Source: Roseburia sp.
GTDB taxonomy: Bacteria > Bacillota > Clostridia > Lachnospirales > Lachnospiraceae
DNA length: 64,000 nucleotides
Direction of reading: 5' to 3'
NCBI GenBank assembly: GCA_023664265.1
Contig: JAMPFV010000012.1
Span: 1 to 64,000, forward strand
Positions 17,284-27,450 of this stretch are shown here, piece after piece (positions within the stretch are counted from its first letter, which is position 1; each line of letters starts with the position of its first letter). The notes under the pieces were generated by a model. It had not been told where the DNA came from and made no database searches. It saw only the letters and a program-made list of their open reading frames with translations. The translations under genes and the position numbers were made by a program.

Positions 17284-19452
17284 TCAATCTAGCCCCTTCC
17301 CATATCGGAGCATCCACCTGCGGTACCATACAAGCTCCTGACAAAGCTGCAGGGAAAGCTCCCCGCACAGCGCCTTTACAAAAGCCTCCTCCGGCATGGA
17401 GACAGCCCCGGGTCTGCCGTAAGCCGCCTTCTCGACAATTGCAAGCATGCGGAAAATCAAATCAGAATCCGTCTGAGGAAACAATGCGGACAACTGCGCT
17501 CCGAAATCCTCCTCCGTACCGTCATACCCCCTGAGCTTTCCGGCATAGTGAAGCGCCTGAATCAATCGAAGAAAATGCTGTCTGCAATCCATGGCTTGGA
17601 GACGGGCAAGCAGCCGCAGCCGCCGATAGTCCAAAAGGAGCGGTGTCAGGAGAAGCGTATAGAGAAGAAGCGCGGCGGCAATCCGCAGCTCTTGTACATG
17701 ATCCTCCCACGGGATGTCCCATAAAATTGCAGTCTCGTCGATTTCCTGCGACTCCTCCTCCGCGTCGGGAACCGGAGCTTCCGCCGGCAGGGATTGGGAG
17801 GCTTCTTTTAAAAGCCGCTCCCAGTTCTCCATATCCAGCCCCGGATAGGAGGGATGAATCGCCGCGTCGGAGGAGGGCGTCACCTCGATGGGAACCCAGC
17901 CGTAGTCCTTTATGAAAACTTCAACCCAGGAGTGGGCGGACTCATCGGTGACATATGCCTTGTAAACCCCTGTCTCCAACTGAAAATCAGAGGGGGCTAC
18001 GAGATAGCCGGAGGCGTATCTTGCCGGAACGCCGTACAGACGATACATCAGCGTTGCCGCTGACGCGAAATGCTGACAATATCCCTTGCCGCTCTCAAAC
18101 AGAAAATATTCCACAATATCCTTGTTGACAGGCGCATTGCCCGGAAGCTGCGTGTAGGAGGTTCTGCCCTGTAACGTCGCGGTGATGAAGGCGGTAATCT
18201 CGTCAAAATCCTCCAGCGGATGCGCCTCACAGAGCTCCGTCAGCCGCGGCAGTCGTTCTCTCGGAACCTCAAGACAGTTTTCGCCGACAGCTTCCATATA
18301 GGCATCCTGAAGGCTTCCGTACCACTGCGCCTGACGCTCAAAGGCGGCGGGCACCCGATTCCAGTCGATTTTCATGTCCGATTGCTCATAATAGCGATAG
18401 TCATAGCCCGTGTTGGCGTAGGTGCTGTAGAGCGTGCCGTTAATCCATTGACCGCCGTAGGGCTCGAAATAATTTCTATAGTGTTGGCTCACATGCTTTA
18501 CATTCACGGTTCTGCTGTTGCGGATGCCGTCTCCCGAGAGGAAGGAATTCAGCGTATAGTACATGCCGCTGTACGTGGAACTGATGTTGTAGGTTCTCTG
18601 ATGCCATCCGAGGATTTCCAGTGCGCGCTCAAGAAGCGCCGTGTCATCCGCGCGCTGCCATTGCCCGCCGAGATACCGATTGCCGCTGAAGCCATGCAGA
18701 TATAAAGGCTCGGAGGGAGCGACATAGGTCTCCACCGTAAGCTGTACCGTTCCCGTCTTATAGTCATTTCCTCTGCCGACAGTGCCATCCGCAACCGCCT
18801 CGTCGGCTCTTCCGGTCGCCCAACTGATGGTGTTGTGGACAAAGTGCTCCGCGTGGGCAGCCGCGGAGTAGAGCTGCTCCCGATGGAGGGAAACGGGGAG
18901 GAAAAGAAGCGCAAAGGCGGTTACCGTGAGGAGCGCGCAAGCCCTTTTTCCGACCGGCATAAAGGGAGAAATCTGAAACAGCGCGAGGAAAAGGACAGCG
19001 CGAAAATCAGAGGCAATGCCAAACAGCGGACCTGCCAAGAGCAAAAGGACGGTTATCAGACAGCAGACGGTATGCCGCTTATAAACAAATTCCAACAAAA
19101 AGAGAAGAAGCGCAATCAGCGTCATTACAAGCAGAAAGAACCACGTTACGTCCTGCGCGGCGGAGCCCGCTTCGCCCATAAAAGCCCTTTGGACATGCGA
19201 AGCCTGTGCGCGCAGAACACGCCCTCCCGCGACAGCAAAGATCAGCAGCAGCGCCGCCGTCACGGCCACCGCCGCGCGAAGCCAGTTTTTCTTGTAAAAA
19301 TACCATAATCCGCAGGAAAATACAGCCAGCCACAGACAGAGAACCGCCTCCTGACAGCGGATTCCCGTCAGCGCCTCCCCAAAACAGAGGATTCCGTAAT
19401 TACCGCAGAGAAAAAGCAGAATTTCCTGACAGCTCCTGTTCCAAATTTTCAT
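17284..19452 (-). CDS. Membrane transglutaminase-like protease
   Basis: This 722-residue protein has six or so TM helices in the first 210 residues, an extracytoplasmic region, a transglutaminase-like (PF01841) domain with catalytic Cys in GKGYCQHFAS, His in SAHSWVEV and the following VTPS segment, a further TM helix near residue 600 and a cytoplasmic tail of about 110 residues. This is the TgpA architecture. It is third in the MoxR-DUF58-transglutaminase operon and overlaps the DUF58 gene by 53 bases. In known cases the trio is linked to envelope or peptide processing; the substrate here is unknown. Confidence 0.88.
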   Translation of the reverse strand: MKIWNRSCQEILLFLCGNYGILCFGEALTGIRCQEAVLCLWLAVFSCGLWYFYKKNWLRAAVAVTAALLLIFAVAGGRVLRAQASHVQRAFMGEAGSAAQDVTWFFLLVMTLIALLLFLLEFVYKRHTVCCLITVLLLLAGPLFGIASDFRAVLFLALFQISPFMPVGKRACALLTVTAFALLFLPVSLHREQLYSAAAHAEHFVHNTISWATGRADEAVADGTVGRGNDYKTGTVQLTVETYVAPSEPLYLHGFSGNRYLGGQWQRADDTALLERALEILGWHQRTYNISSTYSGMYYTLNSFLSGDGIRNSRTVNVKHVSQHYRNYFEPYGGQWINGTLYSTYANTGYDYRYYEQSDMKIDWNRVPAAFERQAQWYGSLQDAYMEAVGENCLEVPRERLPRLTELCEAHPLEDFDEITAFITATLQGRTSYTQLPGNAPVNKDIVEYFLFESGKGYCQHFASAATLMYRLYGVPARYASGYLVAPSDFQLETGVYKAYVTDESAHSWVEVFIKDYGWVPIEVTPSSDAAIHPSYPGLDMENWERLLKEASQSLPAEAPVPDAEEESQEIDETAILWDIPWEDHVQELRIAAALLLYTLLLTPLLLDYRRLRLLARLQAMDCRQHFLRLIQALHYAGKLRGYDGTEEDFGAQLSALFPQTDSDLIFRMLAIVEKAAYGRPGAVSMPEEAFVKALCGELSLQLCQELVWYRRWMLRYGKGLD

Positions 19453-20518
19453 AAGTAAACTGATGCCTCAATTCTTCGCCATAACGGCCGGTGACGTCAT
19501 AGCATTCCAAACGCAGGTTACATTTTAAAAGCCTTCCGCCCGAGCGGGACTGCCGGTTTTCATACGCGGTTTGGACCGCGTTGGTTTCCGCGACAAAGCC
19601 CGATTGGTATAATTGCCGCATCATGCCGCGGTACTCGGGAATACCCGTCACCAGAACAATAATAAAATCCGAGATTTTGCCGGAGTACCAGCAGACACGG
19701 ACGCGATGCCCGCTCTGCAGGAGTCCGAGCACGAGCGCCGCGGCCAGCTCATAGAAACCATCCTGCCTTTCCCGCTGCCAATCCTCGGGGAGCATGAGGT
19801 CCAGCAGCAGCTCGAAAAAGGGCTCGTCCTCCGGCTCAAATTCCTTGAACCAAAGCTTGCCCGTTTTGGCGCTCTGATTCCAGTGTACATAGCGGAGCAT
19901 GTCCCCCGTGCGGTACTCCCGTATCTGCCGGATATCCCTGCTCTCGTTTCCGAAATGCTTTCTGTCCGACGGCAGGGGAAGCTCCTCCGGCCGGTCTGCG
20001 GCGGCCTCCCCCAAAGAGGGAGAAACCGTCAGCGCCCTTGACCTTGGGAGAACGGTAACGGGAAGCTCTAACGGTATGGACTTGGAGGCGGAAAACAGGG
20101 ACAGATAGTCGTAAACGGATATTTTACATATCTGTATGCGCATCATGCCGCAGTGGGAGGGACAAAAGGACAGCTCCATCATTCCCGAGGGCGCGTTTAG
20201 CGCCCCGCAGACCCGCTTCCGCTCAAGAAGGGCGCCGGTATCGTCATACAGCTTCATCTGTATACATACCTTTTTCAAGGGAAGCTTTCCGGCGCGTGTG
20301 ATACGGATAAGGCATTTTTTCGTGCAGCCCTTCTCGGCCTCGTCGCTCTGCGCGGGGACGGACAGGGTAAGCTTTTGCCGCAGGCAGCGTGAGAGAAGAA
20401 TCAGCGAGAGCAGCAAAAGCCATTCCATCAGGGTGAATATCATTAGTGGCAATTGCCGGTACATGCCGGCAATATAGTAAGACGCCGCGATAAGAACAAA
20501 AAAGAGTAGTTTTTTCAT
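19400..20518 (-). CDS. DUF58 domain protein
   Basis: This 372-residue protein has two N-terminal TM helices (residues about 3-50), a beta-rich middle, and the DUF58 signature (RDIRQIREYRTGDMLRYVHW) near residue 205, followed by a von Willebrand A-like segment. ATG 20518 is chosen over the longer frame because GGGGAA precedes it. DUF58 proteins are always found with MoxR ATPases, which are thought to remodel them. It sits between MoxR (34 bases upstream) and the transglutaminase. Confidence 0.88.
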   Translation of the reverse strand: MKKLLFFVLIAASYYIAGMYRQLPLMIFTLMEWLLLLSLILLSRCLRQKLTLSVPAQSDEAEKGCTKKCLIRITRAGKLPLKKVCIQMKLYDDTGALLERKRVCGALNAPSGMMELSFCPSHCGMMRIQICKISVYDYLSLFSASKSIPLELPVTVLPRSRALTVSPSLGEAAADRPEELPLPSDRKHFGNESRDIRQIREYRTGDMLRYVHWNQSAKTGKLWFKEFEPEDEPFFELLLDLMLPEDWQRERQDGFYELAAALVLGLLQSGHRVRVCWYSGKISDFIIVLVTGIPEYRGMMRQLYQSGFVAETNAVQTAYENRQSRSGGRLLKCNLRLECYDVTGRYGEELRHQFTYENLEQELSGNSAFSLR

Positions 20519-20552
20519 TTTAATTCCCCACGTCGAGCGACGGTTTTGTATT

Positions 20553-21491
20553 CTATAGAAAATTGCGACAGCGTGAATCAATAATTTCCTGTATAATCCG
20601 TGCCTTGATGCCGCGGTCCGTTCCGGCCGACAACGCGGGCATGATTCTGTGGGAGAGTACATACGGGAGCTGGCGAAGGACATCGTTGGGCGTGCAGTAA
20701 TCGCGCCCCTCCAGCCACGCCTGCGCTTTTGCCATTTTTATCAGGGCGATCGTGGCCCTCGGGCTTGCGCCGCGTTCCAAACCGGGATGTTCCCTTGTCG
20801 CAGTGACCAATTCCACAATATAGCGGTAAACATCGTCCTTGATAAATACGGTATGGATTTCCTGCTGCATCGCGCAGAGCTGTTCGGTGTGGAGAACCGG
20901 ACGCACGCTGTCAAGGCGATTGGTTCCATCAACAGTCTTTGCCATTGCAAGCTCGCTCTCAAAATCAGGATACCCCAGTGTCAGCGTAATCATAAACCGA
21001 TCCATCTGTGCCTCCGGGAGGGGCTGTGTTCCGACGCTGCCGAAGGGATTCTGCGTGGCGATGACCAGAAACGGGGCCGGAACCTCACGGGTAACGCCCT
21101 CCACCGAAACCCTTCGCTCCTCCATGACCTCCAATAACGCCGACTGTGTTTTCGGGGAGGTGCGGTTGATTTCGTCCGCGAGCAGGAGATTGCAGAAAAC
21201 GCTTCCCTCACGGTAGACAAATTCTTCCGTCTCCCTGTTATAGACGGAAAAGCCGGTCAGGTCAGAGGGCATGACATCCGGCGTAAACTGCACTCTGCGG
21301 CTGTCAAGCCCCAGCGCCTTGGAGAAAGCAGCAGCCAGCGTCGTCTTGCCGACCCCTGGAATATCTTCAATTAAAATATGCCCGTTTGCCAGAAATGCCA
21401 GTAAAGTCTCCTGTATCTCCTGCGGCTTTCCCAGAATGACCTGATTTACCTCATCCAATACCTTCTGTGCCAATTCCACCTGTGTATCCAA
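20553..21491 (-). CDS. MoxR-family AAA+ ATPase
   Basis: This 312-residue AAA+ chaperone-like ATPase has Walker A GVGKTT (about residues 45-50), Walker B LLADEINR, sensor 1 ATQNPFG and a C-terminal lid with the expected Arg finger region. The start is TTG 21491, nine bases after GGGAGGAA. It is the first gene of the operon, driven by the promoter at 21528-21556, and should act on the neighbouring DUF58/transglutaminase membrane proteins. Confidence 0.93.
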   Translation of the reverse strand: MDTQVELAQKVLDEVNQVILGKPQEIQETLLAFLANGHILIEDIPGVGKTTLAAAFSKALGLDSRRVQFTPDVMPSDLTGFSVYNRETEEFVYREGSVFCNLLLADEINRTSPKTQSALLEVMEERRVSVEGVTREVPAPFLVIATQNPFGSVGTQPLPEAQMDRFMITLTLGYPDFESELAMAKTVDGTNRLDSVRPVLHTEQLCAMQQEIHTVFIKDDVYRYIVELVTATREHPGLERGASPRATIALIKMAKAQAWLEGRDYCTPNDVLRQLPYVLSHRIMPALSAGTDRGIKARIIQEIIDSRCRNFL

Positions 21492-21527
21492 TCGCGTGTT
21501 CCTCCCTTTAATGTGGATATTACTATA

Positions 21528-21556
21528 ATTTTATTATATATGACAGCGGCAGACAA
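21528..21556 (-). promoter_or_regulatory. SigA-type promoter of moxR operon
   Basis: On the minus strand TTGTCT and TAAAAT are separated by exactly 17 bp, 37 bases before the moxR start. It is divergent from the SigD-type promoter at 21587. Confidence 0.65.
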
Positions 21557-21586
21557 GGGACTTTTGGTGAAATATTCGTGTATATC

Positions 21587-21614
21587 TAAAGTTTTGGCGG
21601 AAACTGTCCGACAT
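21587..21614 (+). promoter_or_regulatory. Candidate SigD (sigma-28) flagellar promoter
   Basis: TAAA (21587-21590) is followed after 17 bp by CCGACAT (21608-21614), close to the sigma-28 consensus TAAA-N15-GCCGATAT. It lies 47 bases before the DUF6240-like gene, which runs straight into flagellin, fitting late flagellar expression. Confidence 0.6.
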
Positions 21615-21660
21615 ATAAAGCAGGAAGATAAATGCCACAAATGAAAGATGGGGAAGAAGC

Positions 21661-24600
21661 ATGAACAATATTACTTTAGACACACCATTCTCCACAGCCG
21701 GATTGGCAGATATTGACAACGCTACATCAACTGTATATAAGCCGCCTGTCCGGACGCAGAAGGCGCAGGGCAGCGGATATTCTTTAGACATCGCTGATAA
21801 AGTTACGGATAACGAGGCATACAAGGGTCACGGATGGACCGCGGAAGAGATTATGCAGCAGGCGGGGAATTTGGACCCTCAGACTCAGAAGGACTTTATG
21901 ATTGTGATGTCTGCTTGCGTCTCCGAAGAGGATTTGCGCAGGATGCAGGAGGAGGGCTTCCGTCCCGGAAGCATGGATGTAGACACCTATGTCAGTATCG
22001 TTGACAGGATTAAGGTCACGCTTGCCAAGGCGGGAGTGGAAATCGCGGGTTATAATGACGACATTGACGTGGACACGGTAGAGGAGATTACAGGCAGCCG
22101 TGTGGATGCGAATGCGCTTGTGAAGGAGCTGTCCGAGATTTTCCAAAGAGGAGATATCCCTGCCACGAAGGAAAACATTTCTCAGATTGTCAATGCGGTT
22201 GCGGAGGCATCGGAAATCGGGGAACTGTCGGAAGACACCTTAAAGTATATGATAACGAACGGGAAAACGCCCACCATTGAGAATATATATAAGGCGCAGT
22301 TTTCCAGCGCAGCCGACATGAAGCAGGCGCAGGGCTATTACAGCGAGGGCGCGGGCAATTACGGAAAATATTTCTCCAAAAAGGCGGAGGAGATCAACTG
22401 GGACAACATAAGGAGCCGGTTGGAGGCTGTCGTAAGGCAGGCAGGACTTGACGGCGACGAGGAGACGAAGGCCGCCGCCATGGAGAACGCCAAGTGGCTT
22501 GTCGAATCAGGGATAGAGCTGACCGGCAGAAATCTGACGCTCCTGTCAGATTTGAGGAGCTTGGAGCTTCCGCCGGAGCAGGAAAAGTTGCTCAATTGGT
22601 GCGTGACGGCTATCGCAAACGGCAAGGCGCCGGTTCAGGCCCTGATGACCGGAGAGACGTCGATTGCGGAGCAGGCACAGGAGCTTATGGATACCGTGGA
22701 GTCCATATCGGACGAGGCGGTACATGCGACGGTAGAGGCGGGAACGGAGCTGAACATCAAAAGCCTTTCCGCCGCGCAGAGTGAGATTGAAGCGCAGGGC
22801 GATGACGCCGCGAAAGCGCCGGAGGCTTCCCAAGCATCCCTGAAGGAAATCGAGGCGAGACGGCAGCTTGAGGAGATCCGTCTGATGATGAGCGAGGAGG
22901 CAAACCGCCACCTGCTGAAAAACGGCATTTCGATTGACACGACAGAGCTTTCCAAGCTGGTGGACGCGCTGCGGCTTGCGGAGGAGCAGCTTCGGGCGGC
23001 GCTGTTCCACGGGGACAGCGTGGAGGAGAACGACCGCATGGCGGCGCTCTATGATGAGACGCTCACCACGACCAAGGAGCTCGGCGGAATGCCCGCGGCT
23101 TTGGTTGGGAAGATGATCGCGAGCGGTCAGGCCTATACGCTGATAAAGCTTCATAGGGAAGGCGAAGCGCTTCAAGATCAGTATCAGGAGAACCGGCCGA
23201 ATCAAGGGCAGTCAAAGCAGGCCATGGATGCCTACGAGACATTGATGACCGCGCCACGCAAGGATTTGGGGGACAGCATCGGCAAGGCGTTCCGGAATAT
23301 CGACGATATTTTGACGGATATGGGGATTGAGACCAGCGAGGAGAACCGTCGCGCGATACGAATCCTCGGCTATAACAGCATGGTGATTGACGAGGAGAAC
23401 ATCAATGCCGTTAAGGAGGCCGACAGCCAGGTATGCGGCATTATCAGGAGAATGACGCCGGCCACGACATTACAGATGATACGCGAACAGAAAAATCCGC
23501 TGGAGATGTCGATGGAGGAGCTGGACGCATATTTGAATGAACAGGACAGAGATTTCGGCGCGGACGCGGAGCGCTTTTCAAAATTCCTGCAAAAGCTCGA
23601 CAGGAGCAACGGCATCACGCAGGACGAGCGGGAGGCCTATATCGGAATATATCGGATGTTCCGCCAGATTGAAAAATCGGACGGCGCGGTCATCGGAAGC
23701 ATTGTCGCGGCGGGCGCGGAGATGAACTTCAAAAATATTCTTTCCGCCATCCGAACCCGTGCGGATAAGAATATGGATATCCGTGTGGACGACGGCTTTG
23801 GCGCGCTCGAGGAGCTGATTTCCAAGGGCACGGCGATTGATGAACAGATTATGAGCGGTTTCCAAGAGCGGCAGAAGGATTTCTCGGAGAACGCGGACAG
23901 CCGGCAGCAGTATTACGCGAGGCTTTCCGGAGAAATCAACGAGGAGCTGGCCGAGAGAACCGATCCGGAGAAGCTCAGAGATATAAGCATAACCGCCGAG
24001 ACAACGCCGGAGGGCTTTGCGGGTGAGATAAGAGCCGCAGAGCTGTCCGAGGAGGATATCCGGCGGCAGGAACAGAGCGAGGAGAGCCTGAAGGCGTTTC
24101 AGGACAGTCTGCGCGAGGCGCAGCGGGCGGAGGATGCGGTTATCGAATCGCTGATGGACTATGGACAGACGGTGAGTGTGGACAATATTTTGGCGGCATC
24201 CCTGCTGACGGAGGAGCGAGGCGCTCTTTACAGGCAGATTTTTGCAGGGAGGCTTGACAGTGCATCCGGAAAAGCCGATGAGGAGGACGAGGCGGCTTCG
24301 GAGAAGGAGGCGCTTATGGAGGCCGCGGACAATGTCATAGAAAGCCTCACCGATGCGGAGAGTGCGGGGCGCAGCTACCGGGAGCTGGTCGAGGCGGCGA
24401 ACAGAGCCGTGGAGCAGATGACATATCGGCAGGGCGTTTCCCCGATAGACGTAAAGGCGGCGCAGGCGCTTTACAAGGGACTTGCGCTGGCAGGGAACCT
24501 GGCATGGGAAGAGAATTACGAGATTCCCATGAATATCAAGGGGGAAGTGACCTCTGTAAACCTCAAGATATACCACAACGCTGCGAAGGCTGGAAAAGTG

Positions 24601-24918
24601 GCGGTTACGCTTGACACGGAGACGCTCGGAAAGGTAGCGGCGGAATTTGAGGTGCGCAGGGATTCTATTTCCGGAATGGTGGTCTACGAGAATCGGCAGG
24701 AGAAATATGAGCTAGAACAGGTAGATCGCGCAATGCGCGAGGAGCTGTCCCGGGACGGCGACAGACAGATTATCGTGAGCATGGTACAGTCAAAGGACGT
24801 TGATTTGCGCAGGTTCGGACAGGACAGAGACGGCAGCGCAGGCAACGGGGAGGCGCTCTCAACCACTGAGCTTTATCAGACGGCGAAGGCGTTCATAAAG
24901 GCATTAAAAGGCTTATAA
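21661..24918 (+). CDS. DUF6240-like flagella-associated protein
   Basis: This 1085-residue, largely helical protein has repeated motifs such as ENI, MITNGKTPTIENIYKAQ and VSVDNILAA, as in the DUF6240 family of Lachnospiraceae. It has no signal peptide or TM helix. The last 110 residues (VNLKIYHNAAKAGKVAVTLDTETLGKV shows the pattern, then a KDVDLRRF tail) resemble the C-terminal domain of FliK hook-length control proteins. With a sigma-28-like promoter in front and flagellin 16 bases downstream, a role in flagellar export or length control is plausible. Function is inferred. Confidence 0.7.
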   Translation: MNNITLDTPFSTAGLADIDNATSTVYKPPVRTQKAQGSGYSLDIADKVTDNEAYKGHGWTAEEIMQQAGNLDPQTQKDFMIVMSACVSEEDLRRMQEEGFRPGSMDVDTYVSIVDRIKVTLAKAGVEIAGYNDDIDVDTVEEITGSRVDANALVKELSEIFQRGDIPATKENISQIVNAVAEASEIGELSEDTLKYMITNGKTPTIENIYKAQFSSAADMKQAQGYYSEGAGNYGKYFSKKAEEINWDNIRSRLEAVVRQAGLDGDEETKAAAMENAKWLVESGIELTGRNLTLLSDLRSLELPPEQEKLLNWCVTAIANGKAPVQALMTGETSIAEQAQELMDTVESISDEAVHATVEAGTELNIKSLSAAQSEIEAQGDDAAKAPEASQASLKEIEARRQLEEIRLMMSEEANRHLLKNGISIDTTELSKLVDALRLAEEQLRAALFHGDSVEENDRMAALYDETLTTTKELGGMPAALVGKMIASGQAYTLIKLHREGEALQDQYQENRPNQGQSKQAMDAYETLMTAPRKDLGDSIGKAFRNIDDILTDMGIETSEENRRAIRILGYNSMVIDEENINAVKEADSQVCGIIRRMTPATTLQMIREQKNPLEMSMEELDAYLNEQDRDFGADAERFSKFLQKLDRSNGITQDEREAYIGIYRMFRQIEKSDGAVIGSIVAAGAEMNFKNILSAIRTRADKNMDIRVDDGFGALEELISKGTAIDEQIMSGFQERQKDFSENADSRQQYYARLSGEINEELAERTDPEKLRDISITAETTPEGFAGEIRAAELSEEDIRRQEQSEESLKAFQDSLREAQRAEDAVIESLMDYGQTVSVDNILAASLLTEERGALYRQIFAGRLDSASGKADEEDEAASEKEALMEAADNVIESLTDAESAGRSYRELVEAANRAVEQMTYRQGVSPIDVKAAQALYKGLALAGNLAWEENYEIPMNIKGEVTSVNLKIYHNAAKAGKVAVTLDTETLGKVAAEFEVRRDSISGMVVYENRQEKYELEQVDRAMREELSRDGDRQIIVSMVQSKDVDLRRFGQDRDGSAGNGEALSTTELYQTAKAFIKALKGL

Positions 24919-24934
24919 ACGGAAGGAGATTTCA

Positions 24935-26602
24935 ATGAGAATCAATTACAATATTTCGTCAATCGTGGCAAAGAATGCCGCCAACAATAACGATATGCGG
25001 ATGACAAAATCCATTCAGCGGCTCTCAAGCGGCTTAAAGATCAACAAGGGTTCTGATGACGCTGCGGGGCTTGCCATCTCGCGGAAGCTGAACGCGCAGA
25101 TTCGGAGTATGCAGCGCGCGAACCAGAACGCTAACGACGGTGTATCCGTGGTAAATACGGCAGACGGCGCGATGGCGGAAATCCATGATATTTTGCAGAG
25201 AATGAACGAGCTGGCGATTCAGTCGGCGAACGGCACCAATGCAAACTCCGACAGAGCGCAGATTCAGAAGGAGATTGACCAGCTTCTGGCGGAGATTGAC
25301 AGAATCGCGGACACGACGCAGTTCAACGCGCAGAACCTTCTGGACGGCACCTTCGCGTATAAGGGCTATACGAACACGGAGAATGTCACGGTAATGTCCT
25401 ACGACGACGGCGTTACCACCGGCGTCTACAATATAAAATCCATTACCTATTGTTGCTATGATGAGACAATGACCTACGGGGATGAGAATGAGGAAGTAAG
25501 GACGAAAAAGAGATACGAGGTGAGCAGCGCGGATGATGTGCAGAATGCGCTGGTGACCAAGACAGAGCTTGCGAGTAGGAAGCAGGCCTCTGCGAATCCG
25601 AAGGAATATGACGGCCATCAGGGCTTTCCGGACGGCTCCAAGGTAACGCTGGATGATGAGAATATCATTATCAAGGCGGAGAATAACTTCGAGGTTAAGC
25701 TGGCTCTGAATAATCGAAATTATATGGATACAGTCAACACGACGTCCACATCGCGTACCTATACGGGAATCAATACGACAACGGTATCGCGTACCTATAC
25801 AGCCAAGGTTTACGAAGATGTTGCCGTGACAGACGACAAAGGCGTAAGCTATACGATCAGCGAACTTACGGTATTATCAAACGTTGATAAGAATCCCAAT
25901 TCAGCGGTTGAGGTTCGGCATCCGGAGCAGATTCATATTGATTTTGCGGAAGGTGAAGTGCCTGACAATTGGAAAATAACGACTACTACGGTGACTGCAA
26001 CAGCGACAGCGGGAGAATATGAAATCAGTCTCGAGATAGTGAATGGTGAGGGCCAAAAAGAAAACAGAACCATAACGGTGGACGCCTCAAAGGCCGGGGA
26101 AAGCGGAAAGCATACCAAGACGATAGAAACGATAGAGACGACTTATGTGGTCGGTGGCGTGGATGCGGACGGCAATAATACGGAGATTACACTGGATATG
26201 ACCGGTATGGGTCCCATGATAATACAGGTAGGTGCCAATGAAGGACAGATACTAAAAATAGATATTCCGGCGTTGAATACCATTAACCTGGGAGTGGATG
26301 AGCTTGAGCTCACAACAGAGGATAAAGCTACGGCTGCAATAGACACTATCGGGAAAGCGATCAACATGCTCTCCAGCGTGCGGGCGAAGATTGGCGCATA
26401 CACAAACCGTTTGGAGCGCACCATCACAAACCTTGACACCTCCGAGGAGAACATGACGGCGGCTTATTCCCGTATCATGGATGTCGATATGGCGGAGGAA
26501 ATGACGGAGTACACGACCGTGCAGGTGCTTGTGCAGGCGTCCACCGCTATGCTGGCTCAGTCAAACGAGCGTCCGCAGCAGGTATTACAGCTGCTGCAGT
26601 AG
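24935..26602 (+). CDS. fliC: Flagellin
   Basis: This 555-residue flagellin has conserved N-terminal D0/D1 (RINYNISSIVAKNA, then RLSSGLKINKGSDDAAGLAIS) and C-terminal D1/D0 (NMLSSVRAKIGAYTNRLE, ending VLQLLQ) flanking a variable middle of about 300 residues rich in Thr, Ser and Asn with repeated SRTYT units. It keeps the QRxNELAIQSANGTN helix that in other flagellins is the TLR5 contact region. It is co-transcribed with the DUF6240-like gene (GGAAGGAG ribosome site within the 16-base gap) and followed by FliS. Confidence 0.97.
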   Translation: MRINYNISSIVAKNAANNNDMRMTKSIQRLSSGLKINKGSDDAAGLAISRKLNAQIRSMQRANQNANDGVSVVNTADGAMAEIHDILQRMNELAIQSANGTNANSDRAQIQKEIDQLLAEIDRIADTTQFNAQNLLDGTFAYKGYTNTENVTVMSYDDGVTTGVYNIKSITYCCYDETMTYGDENEEVRTKKRYEVSSADDVQNALVTKTELASRKQASANPKEYDGHQGFPDGSKVTLDDENIIIKAENNFEVKLALNNRNYMDTVNTTSTSRTYTGINTTTVSRTYTAKVYEDVAVTDDKGVSYTISELTVLSNVDKNPNSAVEVRHPEQIHIDFAEGEVPDNWKITTTTVTATATAGEYEISLEIVNGEGQKENRTITVDASKAGESGKHTKTIETIETTYVVGGVDADGNNTEITLDMTGMGPMIIQVGANEGQILKIDIPALNTINLGVDELELTTEDKATAAIDTIGKAINMLSSVRAKIGAYTNRLERTITNLDTSEENMTAAYSRIMDVDMAEEMTEYTTVQVLVQASTAMLAQSNERPQQVLQLLQ

Positions 26603-26645
26603 TTCCAATCAACACAATAATTGAATGGGAAAGGTTCGGGAGATT

Positions 26646-27128
26646 ATGGATAAGGATACAAAGCAAATGTTCACAAGGCGCATTACGCATGCGAACGGCA
26701 CTCAGCTCATCGTGATTCTGTATGAGATGCTTCTGGTATATCTGGAGGATGCGCAGACCGCGTACCGTCAGGGGGATTCGGAGGAATTTTGCAGGAATCT
26801 GCAGACGGCGCGCGGGTGTATCGGGGAGCTGCGCGAAAGCCTGAATTTTGAATATGAGATTTCCAAAAATCTGTTTTCCATCTACTGCTTCGCGGACAGA
26901 ACGCTTGCGGGAGATATTTTCGGAAACAGGGCGGCGCATACGCATATAAATGCGCTGCGGGGCATCTTCACAAAGCTCCATGATGCGTTCGACACCGTCA
27001 GCAAAACGGATACGTCGCCGCCGCTGATGGACAATATTCAGGATGTATATGCCGGCATTACCTACGGCAGGACGGACATCAACGAAAATCTTGCTAATTA
27101 TGATGCAGAGAGAGGCTTCCGGGTATAG
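26646..27128 (+). CDS. fliS: Flagellar export chaperone FliS
   Basis: This 160-residue helical protein fits FliS: an N-terminal DKDTKQMFTRRI lead, ITHANGTQLIVILYEMLLVYLEDA helix pattern and the later SLNFEYEISKNLFSIYCF. FliS binds the flagellin C terminus and prevents premature polymerisation. It is about 30 residues longer than Bacillus FliS. I prefer ATG 26646 over 26625 because a GGGAG lies just upstream and family members begin with this segment. The last 35 bases overlap the convergent DUF2508 gene. Confidence 0.85.
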   Translation: MDKDTKQMFTRRITHANGTQLIVILYEMLLVYLEDAQTAYRQGDSEEFCRNLQTARGCIGELRESLNFEYEISKNLFSIYCFADRTLAGDIFGNRAAHTHINALRGIFTKLHDAFDTVSKTDTSPPLMDNIQDVYAGITYGRTDINENLANYDAERGFRV

Positions 27129-27450
27129 GACAGAGCTGGGACACCAGCTCATGCTCCGCAAGGAGGCTCTCGGAGGAGCGGCCGGGCTCCTCAAGCCCCT
27201 GCATACGCTCCGCCTGCTGCAGAAGAAAGCGGTAGCGCTTGAGTGCGGAGTTTACCTCATAAATATAGCAGTCTATCAGATCCGGGTCTGTGACATAATC
27301 AAAACCGCAGTATGCAACCTCGAGGGCATGCTGCGTTTTTTCGATGTCGTCCAAAAGCTTTTCACGGGGTGTCAGCAAAGGCGTTTCGGGTGTATTGTCT
27401 GTGTCCTGGGTCGGCTTTAAAAAGCGTTTGAGGCTGAAATATGTTTTCAT
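27094..27450 (-). CDS. DUF2508 (YaaL-like) protein
   Basis: This 118-residue protein has the DUF2508 signature (EKLLDDIEKTQHALEVAY, then FDYVTDPDLIDCYIYEVN and KRYRFLLQQA). The family is small, helical, of unknown function, usually encoded near recombination genes in Firmicutes. Here it is convergent with fliS and overlaps it by 35 bases. GAAAGGA precedes the ATG. The C-terminal 35 residues beyond the family core are unusual and overlap fliS. Confidence 0.82.
   Translation of the reverse strand: MKTYFSLKRFLKPTQDTDNTPETPLLTPREKLLDDIEKTQHALEVAYCGFDYVTDPDLIDCYIYEVNSALKRYRFLLQQAERMQGLEEPGRSSESLLAEHELVSQLCPIPGSLSLHHN

Noticed and set aside
22300..22330. Idea that the DUF6240-like protein is a surface adhesin
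   Set aside because: There is no signal peptide, TM helix or anchor motif.
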